Positions 28,238 to 36,955 of a DNA stretch of 64,000 nt are shown here, in pieces. The notes below the pieces were generated by a model. It was not told the origin of the DNA. It did not search any database and worked only from the letters and a program-made list of their open reading frames with translations. Made by a program: the position numbers and the translations under genes. This stretch comes from Comamonadaceae bacterium (GTDB taxonomy: Bacteria; Pseudomonadota; Gammaproteobacteria; Burkholderiales; Burkholderiaceae_C): assembly GCA_947372865.1 (NCBI GenBank), contig CANBVJ010000006.1, positions 1-64,000 of the forward strand. The letters are read 5' to 3'. Numbering within the stretch: position 1 is the first letter of the stretch; each line of letters begins with the position of its first letter.

Positions 28238-28586
28238 GCCCGCGGGCCCGGCGCAGATCGCCGTCACCGTGGTTTTTTCTGCTGCGCCGCGTGCCGTGCA
28301 AGAACTTGTGTTGCACGTCCCCTTTGGGTGCCCCGTGGAACAGGCTTTGGCGCTGGCTGCACCCCAATTGGGCATCAGCCCGCAACAGCGGCAAGCGCTG
28401 GACCTTGGGGTTTGGGGAAAGCGCGTGCCAGCGGCGCATATTTTGTGCAACGGCGACCGCCTGGAGCTGTACCGCCCGCTGACCGTGGACCCCAAAGTGG
28501 CGCGCCGTGAGCGTTTTGTGCGCCAGGGTGCCAAATCTGCGGGCCTGTTTGCCACGCGGCGGGCTGGCGGCAAGGCGGGGTATTGA
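28227..28586 (+). CDS. rnfH: RnfH-family ubiquitin-fold protein
   Basis: A 119-residue protein with the RnfH ubiquitin-like (beta-grasp) fold: IAVTVVFSAAPRAVQELVLHV forms the first hairpin, and LCNGDRLELYRPLTVDPKVARRER ends the domain, as in the family (stated in shorter form: GDRLELYRPLTVDPK). Function is unknown; it is usually found beside ratA, as here. The ATG at 28227 overlaps the ratA end by 11 bp; a GTG at 28230 is also possible. The C-terminal about 20 residues are basic and likely unstructured. Confidence 0.88.
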   Translation: MVSEPAGPAQIAVTVVFSAAPRAVQELVLHVPFGCPVEQALALAAPQLGISPQQRQALDLGVWGKRVPAAHILCNGDRLELYRPLTVDPKVARRERFVRQGAKSAGLFATRRAGGKAGY

Positions 28587-28752
28587 TCGGTTTGTCACAC
28601 GTTTTTCACACTTCACCGCTGGTCCATACCGCTGATGGCGTCTATTAGTAGTTTTGCTACTTCACCATGAAAAAGCATAAGCGCACAAGAGTTGGCGAAA
28701 TTTGAAGGGTAAACCCGAAGCCCAAGGCGCAGGTTTACCAGACGCGGGTGGC

Positions 28753-28758
28753 TAGAAT
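28753..28758 (+). promoter_or_regulatory. Probable -10 box of the liv operon
   Basis: TAGAAT at 28753-28758 within GGCTAGAATCG, 130 bp before livH. A -35 at the right spacing is not obvious. Transcription would start around 28765, immediately before the leader hairpin. Confidence 0.4.
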
Positions 28759-28771
28759 CGTGCCGCACATC

Positions 28772-28811
28772 AATCGGCGGCCCCGAAACCCTTGGGACTG
28801 GCCGATTTTTT
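28772..28811 (+). terminator. Leader hairpin with T tract upstream of livH
   Basis: AATCGGC (28772-28778) pairs with GCCGATT (28801-28807), followed by T to 28811. The 22-base loop contains CCC and GGG runs that can pair further. It resembles an intrinsic terminator placed between promoter and first gene, so it may attenuate the operon. Confidence 0.6.
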
Positions 28812-28887
28812 GCTATCAAAGGCGTGACGCCACCAGTGTTCGCGGCCACATCGGTTCAAACACAAGAACTTCGCTAAAAGGTTTTTC

Positions 28888-29817
28888 ATGGATATTTTTA
28901 TACAGCAGGTCATCAATGGCCTGGTTCTCGGCAGCATGTATGCGCTTATTGCCTTGGGTTACACCATGGTGTACGGCATCATTAACCTGATCAATTTCGC
29001 GCACGGCGAGGTGATGATGGTCGGTGCCCTGACGAGTTGGACCATCATCGGGCTGATGCAGGAATCCATGCCAGGCACGCCTGGCTTTGTGATTTTGCTC
29101 ATTGCCCTGGTCATTTCCTGCGTGGTGGCCGCCACGCTCAACTTTGTGATTGAAAAAGTGGCCTACCGCCCCTTGCGCAACAGCCCCAAGCTCGCGCCCC
29201 TGATCACGGCCATTGGCATGTCCATCCTGCTGCAAACGCTGGCCATGATCATCTGGAAGCCCAACTACAAGTCCTACCCCACCTTGCTGCCGACCACGCC
29301 TTTCAATATTGGCGGCGCGGTGATCACGCCCACCCAGGTGATGATTTTGGGAGTAACGGCGGTGTCCTTGGCCTTGCTTATGTGGCTGGTGAACTACACC
29401 AAACTCGGGCGCGCTATGCGTGCCACGGCTGAGAACCCGCGCGTGGCCGGCCTCATGGGCGTCAAGCCTGACATGGTGATTTCTGCCACTTTTGTGATTG
29501 GCGCCGTGCTGGCGGCCATTGCCGGCGTGATGTATGCGTCCAATTACGGCACGGCCCAACACGCCATGGGCTTTTTGCCTGGTCTGAAGGCCTTTACTGC
29601 CGCTGTTTTTGGCGGCATTGGCAATCTGGCTGGCGCGGTGGTGGGCGCGATTTTGCTCGGGTTGATCGAGTCGATTGGCGCGGGCTACATCGGCGAACTT
29701 ACCGGTGGTGTGCTGGGCAGCCATTACTCGGACATTTTTGCCTTCATCGTCCTGATCATTGTGTTGACCCTGCGTCCTTCGGGCTTGCTGGGCGAGCGCG
29801 TGGCCGACCGGGCTTAA
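28888..29817 (+). CDS. livH: Branched-chain amino acid ABC transporter permease LivH
   Basis: A 309-residue inner membrane permease of the LivH family with about eight hydrophobic helices. The start MDIFIQQVINGLVLGSMYALIALG and YGIINLINFAHGEV are hallmark LivH sequences; MRATAENPRVAGLMGV is the cytoplasmic EAA-type loop that contacts the ATPases. It is the first gene of livH-livM-livG-livF. No binding protein is in the operon; the lipoprotein LivK gene at 10965 is a candidate partner. Confidence 0.94.
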   Translation: MDIFIQQVINGLVLGSMYALIALGYTMVYGIINLINFAHGEVMMVGALTSWTIIGLMQESMPGTPGFVILLIALVISCVVAATLNFVIEKVAYRPLRNSPKLAPLITAIGMSILLQTLAMIIWKPNYKSYPTLLPTTPFNIGGAVITPTQVMILGVTAVSLALLMWLVNYTKLGRAMRATAENPRVAGLMGVKPDMVISATFVIGAVLAAIAGVMYASNYGTAQHAMGFLPGLKAFTAAVFGGIGNLAGAVVGAILLGLIESIGAGYIGELTGGVLGSHYSDIFAFIVLIIVLTLRPSGLLGERVADRA

Positions 29818-29826
29818 GGAGCAAGC

Positions 29827-30915
<1,089 letters not shown>

Positions 30916-30926
30916 TTGGAGCGAGC

Positions 30927-31721
30927 ATGACAAATACCAACAAAACAGTGAAAAAAGACACCGTTCTCAACGTCTCTGGCGTGTCCAAGCGCTTTGGCGG
31001 CCTGCAGGCCTTGAGCGATGTGGGCATCAAAATCGAGCGCGGCCAGGTCTATGGCCTGATCGGCCCCAACGGCGCGGGCAAAACCACATTCTTCAACGTG
31101 CTCACCGGCTTGTACACGCCCGATAGCGGCAGCTTTGAGCTGGCCGGCAAAACCTACCAGCCCACCGCCGTACACACGGTGGCCAAGGCCGGTATTGCAC
31201 GCACCTTCCAGAACATTCGCCTGTTCGCCGAGATGACGGCGCTGGAAAACGTGATGGTCGGCCGCCACATCCGCACCCATTCGGGCCTGTGGGGCGCCAT
31301 GTTCCGCACCGCCAGTTTCAAGGCTGAAGAGGCTGCCATCACCCAGCGCGCGCACGAGTTGCTGGACTATGTGGGCATTGGTAAATTTGCCGACTACAAG
31401 GCGCGCACCCTGAGCTACGGCGACCAGCGCCGCCTGGAAATCGCCCGCGCTCTGGCCACCGACCCGCAGCTCATTGCGCTGGACGAGCCCGCTGCAGGCA
31501 TGAACGCCACCGAAAAAGTGATGCTGCGTGAGCTGATTGACCGCATTCGCAACGACAACCGCACCATTTTGCTGATTGAGCATGACGTCAAGCTCGTCAT
31601 GGGCCTGTGCGACCGCGTGACGGTGCTCGACTACGGCAAGCAAATTGCCGAAGGCACACCGGCCGAAGTTCAAAAGAACGAAAAAGTCATCGAAGCCTAT
31701 TTGGGCACCAGCGGCCACTAA
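30927..31721 (+). CDS. livG: Branched-chain amino acid ABC transporter ATP-binding protein LivG
   Basis: A 264-residue ATPase. Walker A is GPNGAGKTT (about residues 45-53), the signature LSYGDQRRLEIARAL (about 160), Walker B LIALDEPAAGMN, and the family-specific tail IAEGTPAEVQKNEKVIEAYLG. FQNIRLFAEMTALENVMVG is the Q-loop region typical of LivG. It forms the nucleotide-binding pair with LivF. Confidence 0.95.
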   Translation: MTNTNKTVKKDTVLNVSGVSKRFGGLQALSDVGIKIERGQVYGLIGPNGAGKTTFFNVLTGLYTPDSGSFELAGKTYQPTAVHTVAKAGIARTFQNIRLFAEMTALENVMVGRHIRTHSGLWGAMFRTASFKAEEAAITQRAHELLDYVGIGKFADYKARTLSYGDQRRLEIARALATDPQLIALDEPAAGMNATEKVMLRELIDRIRNDNRTILLIEHDVKLVMGLCDRVTVLDYGKQIAEGTPAEVQKNEKVIEAYLGTSGH

Positions 31722-31736
31722 TTTCCAGGACAGTAC

Positions 31737-32456
31737 ATGACCAGCAAAACTTTACTCAAAGTCAGCAACCTCAAGGTGTCCTATGGCGGCATTCAGGCTG
31801 TCAAGGGCGTCGATTTTGAGGTGCACGAGGGCGAACTCGTCTCCTTGATCGGCTCCAACGGTGCGGGCAAAACCACCACCATGAAGGCCATTACCGGCAC
31901 CTTGCCGATCAACGCAGGGGACATTGAATACCTGGGACGCAGCATCCGGGGCCAGGGCCCGTGGGATCTGGTCAAGCAGGGCTTGGCCATGGTGCCCGAA
32001 GGCCGGGGCGTGTTCACCCGCATGACCATCATCGAGAACCTGCAGATGGGCGCCTACATCCGCGACGACAAGGACGGCATTGAAGCTGACATCGACAAGA
32101 TGTTTGCCACCTTTCCGCGCCTTAAAGAACGCCGCGACCAGTTGGCTGGCACCATGTCCGGCGGCGAGCAGCAAATGCTGGCCATGGGCCGGGCGCTGAT
32201 GAGCCGCCCCAAAGTGCTGCTGATGGACGAGCCTTCCATGGGCTTGTCGCCCATCATGGTAGACAAGATCTTTGAGGTGGTGCAAGACGTGTTCGCCCAA
32301 GGCGTCACTATTTTGCTGGTGGAGCAAAATGCCAGCCGCGCGCTGTCGATTGCCAACCGGGGCTATGTGATGGAGTCGGGCATCATCACCATGACGGGTG
32401 AGGCTAAGCAAATGCTCAACGACCCCAAGGTGCGCGCCGCGTACCTGGGCGAGTAG
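31737..32456 (+). CDS. livF: Branched-chain amino acid ABC transporter ATP-binding protein LivF
   Basis: A 239-residue ATPase. Walker A is GSNGAGKTT (about residues 38-46), signature MSGGEQQMLAMGRALMSRP, Walker B LLMDEPSMGLSPIMVD, and VPEGRGVFTRMTIIENLQMG is the LivF Q-loop region. It lies 15 bp after livG and is the last transporter gene of the operon. Confidence 0.95.
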   Translation: MTSKTLLKVSNLKVSYGGIQAVKGVDFEVHEGELVSLIGSNGAGKTTTMKAITGTLPINAGDIEYLGRSIRGQGPWDLVKQGLAMVPEGRGVFTRMTIIENLQMGAYIRDDKDGIEADIDKMFATFPRLKERRDQLAGTMSGGEQQMLAMGRALMSRPKVLLMDEPSMGLSPIMVDKIFEVVQDVFAQGVTILLVEQNASRALSIANRGYVMESGIITMTGEAKQMLNDPKVRAAYLGE

Positions 32457-32467
32457 CCGATAAGCCT

Positions 32468-33343
32468 TTGCGCCTCGCTGTGTCGCGCCTGGACCGCTAC
32501 GTCCTGGCGCTGCTGTTGGCGACGCTGGTGTGGGGCGTCACCTTCCCGATCCTGAAAATTGCCACCACGCGCTTGACCGGGGTCGAAATTTCGGCCCTGC
32601 GTTTTCTGATTGCCGCTGTTTGCATGCTGCCTTTTGTGCTGCGGGTGCCACGCCATACCTGGCGTGACGGCTTGGTTTTGGGCTGTTTGGTGCTGGTGTC
32701 TTATGTGGGTCAGGCCTTTGGGCTCGAATTCATATCCTCCAACCGCAGTGCATTTTTGACCAGCCTGAACGTGCTGATGGTGCCGCTGCTGGCCTGGGGC
32801 TTGGGCGCGCGACCGGGCTGGGTCGTGTTGCTGGCCGCAGTGCTCGCCTGCCTGGGCATTGGCTTAATGTCCTTTGACGGCGGCGCCCACCTGCTGGCCG
32901 ACAGCACCACGGTGCTGGGCGCGCTGGCCTACGCGGCTTATGTGCTGCTTTTATCCCGCCGGGCCAAGTCGCACGTGCCCCACCAATTGGCCACGGCACA
33001 AATGTTTTGCATGGCTTTGCTGGGCGGCGTGTGGATGCTGGCGGACAGTGGTCTGGGCGCCGTGCAAACCTTGCCCCAGCGGCTTGATGCGCAGATCGTG
33101 GGCGGCCTGCTGTACCTTGGGGTGGTGGCCTCCGCCGGCATGTTTTTCTTGCAAGCCGTGGCCCAGCGTCACGTCAGTGCAGAAAAGGCGGCGGTGATTT
33201 ACGCCATGGAGCCGGTGTTTGCCGCGCTGTTTGGCTGGCTTTGGCTTTCCGAAATGCTTACGGTTCGCGCGGTTATTGGCGCGCTGATCGTGGTGTTTGC
33301 GGTGGTGCTCAGCGAGATAAAGCCGGCCCCAAAGCCCGCCTGA
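32468..33343 (+). CDS. EamA-family (DMT superfamily) transporter
   Basis: A protein of up to 291 residues with ten predicted helices in two EamA repeats. LVWGVTFPILKIATTRLTGVEI (given briefly: LVWGVTFPILKIA) near residue 20 and AVIYAMEPVFAALFGWLWLS near residue 240 are the repeat signatures. The start is uncertain: TTG at 32468 or GTG at 32480. It begins only 11 bp after livF, so it may be transcribed with the liv genes and could export an amino acid or related solute; that is inference from position. Confidence 0.82.
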   Translation: MRLAVSRLDRYVLALLLATLVWGVTFPILKIATTRLTGVEISALRFLIAAVCMLPFVLRVPRHTWRDGLVLGCLVLVSYVGQAFGLEFISSNRSAFLTSLNVLMVPLLAWGLGARPGWVVLLAAVLACLGIGLMSFDGGAHLLADSTTVLGALAYAAYVLLLSRRAKSHVPHQLATAQMFCMALLGGVWMLADSGLGAVQTLPQRLDAQIVGGLLYLGVVASAGMFFLQAVAQRHVSAEKAAVIYAMEPVFAALFGWLWLSEMLTVRAVIGALIVVFAVVLSEIKPAPKPA

Positions 33344-33354
33344 GGTGGTTTGGA

Positions 33355-34395
33355 TCAAGCCGCCTTGTCTGCCGCCGAGGTAAAGGAATCGGCAAAAAAC
33401 GCATCCGCCGGCATCCCCGCCTGTGCGCTAAACGCACTGCGGGCCGACTCCACTACGATGGGCGCGCCACAGGCGTAGACCTGGTGGTTTGATAGATCAG
33501 GAAAATCTTGCAACACCGCCAAATGCACAAAGCCAGTGCGGCCCGTCCACTGGTCTTCGGGCAAGGCGTCGGACACCACTGGCACGTAGTGCAAATGCGG
33601 CATCTGCGCCAACTGCGCCTGCACCCAGTCGTCCATGTACAGGTCGCCGGGGCGCCGACCGCCCCAATACAGCGTGGTGGGACGGGTAATGCCACAGTGC
33701 TGCATGTGCTCGAGCAAGGCCTTGAGCGGCGCAAAACCAGTGCCCGAGGCCAAAAAGACCATGGGCTTTTCGGAGTCTTCGCGCAGGAAGAAGGAGCCAA
33801 ACGGGCCTTCGATGCGCAAAATGTCTTTTTCCTTCATCGAACCGAATACCAGATCGGTAAAGCGACCACCCGGCATGTGGCGGATGTGCAGCTCCAGCCC
33901 CGGCCCGATGTGCGGCGCGTTGGCCATGGAGTAACTGCGCCGCGCGCCGTCGCGCAAGATGAACTCGATGTATTGGCCAGCGCGAAACGTGAACGCGTCA
34001 TTGGCGGGCAGTTGAAGTTGCATCACCACCACGTCGGCTGACTTCTTGACCAGGCTGCTGACGCGCGTGGGCATTTTTTTGATAGGCAGGGCGCCCGCGG
34101 GCGTGACCTGGCGCGATTCGAGCACGATGTCGCTTTGCGCTGTGGCGCAGCAGGTGAGCACAAAATGGGCAGCTTCGTCTTCGACGCTCAGGGCTTTGCG
34201 CTGGAAGTTGGCGTGCACCACTTGGCCTGAGACCATTTTGCATTTGCACGAGCCGCAGGCGCCGTCCTTGCAGCCGTAGGGCAGGCCCACGCCTTGGCGA
34301 ATACCTGCGGCAAGAATTGTTTCGTCGGCGTTGGCAGAAAAAGTGGTGCCACTGGGTTCCACCGTCACGGTGAAGGTCGAAGCGCTTGGGGTCAT
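33355..34395 (-). CDS. [2Fe-2S] ferredoxin-type NAD(P)H-flavin reductase (CDP-6-deoxy-delta-3,4-glucoseen reductase-like)
   Basis: A 346-residue three-domain electron transferase. The N-terminal plant-type ferredoxin domain (1-95) has cluster ligands Cys42, Cys47, Cys50 (GCKDGACGSC) and Cys82. The FAD domain follows, with RSYSMAN near residue 155, then the NAD(P)H domain with FLASGTGFAPLKALLEH near residue 215 and YACGAPIVV near the end. The layout is shared by AscD/RfbI-type reductases and by phenol/benzoate oxygenase reductases. No sugar or oxygenase genes adjoin, so the electron acceptor is unknown. Its start is 30 bp from a divergent epimerase gene. Confidence 0.85.
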   Translation of the reverse strand: MTPSASTFTVTVEPSGTTFSANADETILAAGIRQGVGLPYGCKDGACGSCKCKMVSGQVVHANFQRKALSVEDEAAHFVLTCCATAQSDIVLESRQVTPAGALPIKKMPTRVSSLVKKSADVVVMQLQLPANDAFTFRAGQYIEFILRDGARRSYSMANAPHIGPGLELHIRHMPGGRFTDLVFGSMKEKDILRIEGPFGSFFLREDSEKPMVFLASGTGFAPLKALLEHMQHCGITRPTTLYWGGRRPGDLYMDDWVQAQLAQMPHLHYVPVVSDALPEDQWTGRTGFVHLAVLQDFPDLSNHQVYACGAPIVVESARSAFSAQAGMPADAFFADSFTSAADKAA

Positions 34396-34425
34396 CTTTT
34401 TAGTTATCCTTGAAACCGTACAACA

Positions 34426-35361
34426 GTGGAGCCCCCGATTTTGCCCTCAATCCAATCCCCCTTGGGCGCCTTGCCCGCGCGCTTTCGCCGCAGCCGCGTC
34501 CTGGTTGTGGGCTGCGGCGACATTGGCCTGCGCGTTGCGGCCCTGCTGGCCGGCAAGCTGACGGTGCGCGCGCTCAGTTCGCAGCGTGTGCGCGTGCCCG
34601 CTTTGCGGGCGGCGGGCACCACGCCGCTGTGGGGCAATCTGGACCGGCCCCAGAGCCTGCGCCGCCTAGCCGGTCTGGCGCAGCGGGTGCTGCACTTGGC
34701 GCCACCGGCCATCGTGGGCGCCACCGACGAACGCACTGGGGCCTTGCTGTACGCGCTGCGCCGACGGGGCGCGCCCGCAGCCCTGGTGTATGCGTCTACC
34801 AGCGGCGTCTATGGCGACTGCGGTGGCGCGTGGGTGGGTGAAGGGCACGCCTTGTCGCCGACCACACCCCGCGCCCAGCGCCGCGCTGACGCCGAGGCCC
34901 GCGTGCAGTTCTTTGGCCGCTCGGCTGGCGTGCGCACCACGGTGCTGCGCGTGCCCGGCATCTACGCGCCCAACCGCGAGGGTGGCACGCCCATCGAGCG
35001 TTTGCGAAAGGCCACGCCCGTGCTGGACGTGGCAGACGACGTGTTCACTAACCACATCCATGCCGATGATCTGGCCCGCGCCTGCGTGCGGGCGCTGTGG
35101 CGCGGCAAACCGCAGCGCGCCTACAACGTCAATGACGACGCCAGCCTGAAGATGGGCGACTACTTTGATGCCGCCGCTGCGCTCTATGGCTTGCCGCTGC
35201 CGCCACGCATCAGCCGCGCGCGGGCAGAGGTGGAAATGGGGGCGATGCAACTGAGTTTCATGTCCGAATCCCGGCGCATGGTCAATGCGCGCATGAAGCA
35301 GGAACTAGGGCTGCGCCTGCGCTATGCCAGCGTGCTTGACGGCTTGGCCACCGGTCTTTAG
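34426..35361 (+). CDS. NAD(P)-binding SDR-type epimerase (YeeZ-like)
   Basis: A 311-residue extended-SDR-like protein. The Rossmann motif VLVVGCGDIGLRVAALL is at about residues 25-41. VYASTSGVYGDCGG (about 125-138) replaces the canonical YxxxK region in the way seen in YeeZ-type proteins, and YNVNDD ends the conserved C-terminal part. Its catalytic activity is not established. The GTG start at 34426 is the first in the frame after a divergent gene and gives a Pro-rich N-terminal extension of about 20 residues; a later TTG or GTG could be the true start. Confidence 0.78.
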   Translation: MEPPILPSIQSPLGALPARFRRSRVLVVGCGDIGLRVAALLAGKLTVRALSSQRVRVPALRAAGTTPLWGNLDRPQSLRRLAGLAQRVLHLAPPAIVGATDERTGALLYALRRRGAPAALVYASTSGVYGDCGGAWVGEGHALSPTTPRAQRRADAEARVQFFGRSAGVRTTVLRVPGIYAPNREGGTPIERLRKATPVLDVADDVFTNHIHADDLARACVRALWRGKPQRAYNVNDDASLKMGDYFDAAAALYGLPLPPRISRARAEVEMGAMQLSFMSESRRMVNARMKQELGLRLRYASVLDGLATGL

Positions 35362-36080
35362 GCGCCAGCGGCGTCGTCCGAGGTGCCGACGCGGTCGCTG
35401 TAGGCCCATACCAGCGCGCGCCAGACCAGCCAGCTGCACACCCAGGTGATGGGCGCGGCCCATAAGGCGTCACTCAGCCAGTGCGCCATGTCCGCCATGC
35501 GCGAAAAGCCAATCAGCACGCCGGCCGTGCAGCCCGCCAGCGCCCAAGTGCGCCTTCGGCGCGGCTGCACCAGCATCAGCGAGGCAAAAAAGAAGCCGCA
35601 GGCCACGTGGCCACTGACAAAAGAGCAGTTGTTGTCGCACTGGTCGGTCACCACGCCGGCCCGGGTGAACTGCTGGCTTCCTCCAAAATTTTGCACCTCA
35701 TAGGGGCGGGCGCGCTGCCAGTTGTCCTTGAAACCGGCGTTGACCAGCAAACCGGGTCCCAATGCGCCGGAGAGAATAAAAAATGCCAGCGGCAGGCGCC
35801 ATTGCTTCCAACGCGCGCGCCAAGTGACCAGCGCCCAGGCGCTGATCGCCACAAAGATCAGGCCCCGAAAAAAGGCGGGGATATAAAGGTTGATGGCCTG
35901 TACCCACCACCAGTCCTTGATCTGCGTCTGCCCGCTGGGCGGTGCAAACCACTGGGCCGCCGCAAGATCCATGTCGGGCCAGGCGGTCGGCACCAGGGCC
36001 AAGGCGACCAGGGCCAGGGTCAGGACCAGATACAGGCGAGGCGCTGCGGTGGGAGGATGGGAAGGGACTTGTTGTTGCAT
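35358..36080 (-). CDS. PAP2-family phosphatase, membrane-bound
   Basis: A 240-residue membrane phosphatase of the type-2 phosphatidic acid phosphatase family. The three active-site motifs are present: KDNWQRARP (K-x6-RP), CSFVSGHVA (variant PSGH, with Ser in place of Pro but SGH kept) and SRMADMAHWLSD (SR-x5-H-x3-D). Five to six hydrophobic helices surround them. Such enzymes act on undecaprenyl pyrophosphate, phosphatidate or lipid A; the substrate here is unknown. The ATG at 36080 is chosen because upstream sequence is Arg-rich and unlike the family. It overlaps the end of the convergent epimerase gene by 4 bp. Confidence 0.87.
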   Translation of the reverse strand: MQQQVPSHPPTAAPRLYLVLTLALVALALVPTAWPDMDLAAAQWFAPPSGQTQIKDWWWVQAINLYIPAFFRGLIFVAISAWALVTWRARWKQWRLPLAFFILSGALGPGLLVNAGFKDNWQRARPYEVQNFGGSQQFTRAGVVTDQCDNNCSFVSGHVACGFFFASLMLVQPRRRRTWALAGCTAGVLIGFSRMADMAHWLSDALWAAPITWVCSWLVWRALVWAYSDRVGTSDDAAGA

Positions 36081-36280
36081 GGTGGCTTCAAGCCGGGGGC
36101 AGGAGTGAAGTGCGGTTGGGGCTGAGTGCGACTTGTGAAGCCGATTATCCATGGCGCGCCTTGGGCCGCGTGGAACAGGTGCCCGCAGGCGCTTGTGTTG
36201 CGCCTCAGTAAAGTTGCCAGCCCCTGTCAACAGCCGCGCCCAGGGCACCGTTACGGAAAGACAACTTTGAAGGACGAACC

Positions 36281-36928
36281 ATGAAACGAGTGATTGCAGC
36301 GGCTTTGGGGCTCAGTGCCTTGGCCAGCGTCTGGGCGCAGGACATGGGCCGCGTACTGTCCTCCACCCCGGTGCTGCAGCAGGTGGCCGTGCCCCGCCAG
36401 GTGTGCAGCAACGAGCAAATCAGCTACCAGGGCCCCAACAGCGGCGCTGGGGCATTGATCGGCGCCATTGCTGGCGGCGCCCTGGGCAATGCCACGGGAG
36501 GGCGTGGTGCAGGAAGGGCGGCGGCTACGGCCATCGGCATGGTCGGCGGCGCGGTGTTGGGCGACCGTTTGGAGGGGCAAGCGCCGGAGCGGATCGAAAA
36601 CGTGCAGCGCTGCGGCGTGCAAAACTTTTACGAAAACCGCACCGTGGGCTACAACGTGGTCTACGAATTTGGTGGGCGGCAGTACGCGGTGCAAATGCCC
36701 AATGATCCGGGCCCGACCATTGCGGTGCAGGTTTCCCCGATGGGTGCGGGGATGGTCGCACAAGCGCCAGCCGCGGCCGTACTGGTGCAGCCCAGCACCA
36801 CCTATGTGACGGTGCCGGCGCCACGCAATTACTACAGCCCTTTTTACTATCCTCCGGTGGTCCTGCCTTTTGGCTTTTACGGCCAAGGCCACGGGCACTT
36901 CAGGGGCCACGAGCGCGAGCATTGGTAA
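36281..36928 (+). CDS. Glycine-zipper (2TM) envelope protein
   Basis: A 215-residue exported protein. The N-terminus MKRVIAAALGLSALASVWAQ is a signal peptide ending near AWAQ-type cleavage at residue 19/20, with no lipobox. A glycine zipper (GAGALIGAIAGGALGN, about residues 55-70, continuing GMVGGAVLGDRLEG) is the Rick_17kDa/SlyB-like element that inserts in membranes. The C-terminal part is Pro/Tyr-rich and ends HFRGHEREHW. It is related to the 17-kDa antigen/SlyB group, of unclear envelope function. It is monocistronic, in a 200-bp gap from the divergent PAP2 gene. Confidence 0.82.
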   Translation: MKRVIAAALGLSALASVWAQDMGRVLSSTPVLQQVAVPRQVCSNEQISYQGPNSGAGALIGAIAGGALGNATGGRGAGRAAATAIGMVGGAVLGDRLEGQAPERIENVQRCGVQNFYENRTVGYNVVYEFGGRQYAVQMPNDPGPTIAVQVSPMGAGMVAQAPAAAVLVQPSTTYVTVPAPRNYYSPFYYPPVVLPFGFYGQGHGHFRGHEREHW

Positions 36929-36955
36929 GCGCTGGCCCCAAAGCGGGGCGGGCGT

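Larger units (their letters stand above)
28587..28887. other. 301-bp gap before livH, with promoter and leader hairpin
   Basis: No credible gene. It holds a small AT-rich inverted repeat (GTAGTTTTGCTAC near 28640), a TAGAAT box at 28753 and a hairpin with T tract at 28772-28811. The rest shows no clear signal to me. Confidence 0.6.

Noticed and set aside
28629-28655. A small inverted repeat (GTAGTTTTGCTAC) before livH as a regulatory site or mobile repeat
   Set aside because: The stem is too short and imperfect to separate from chance without other copies.
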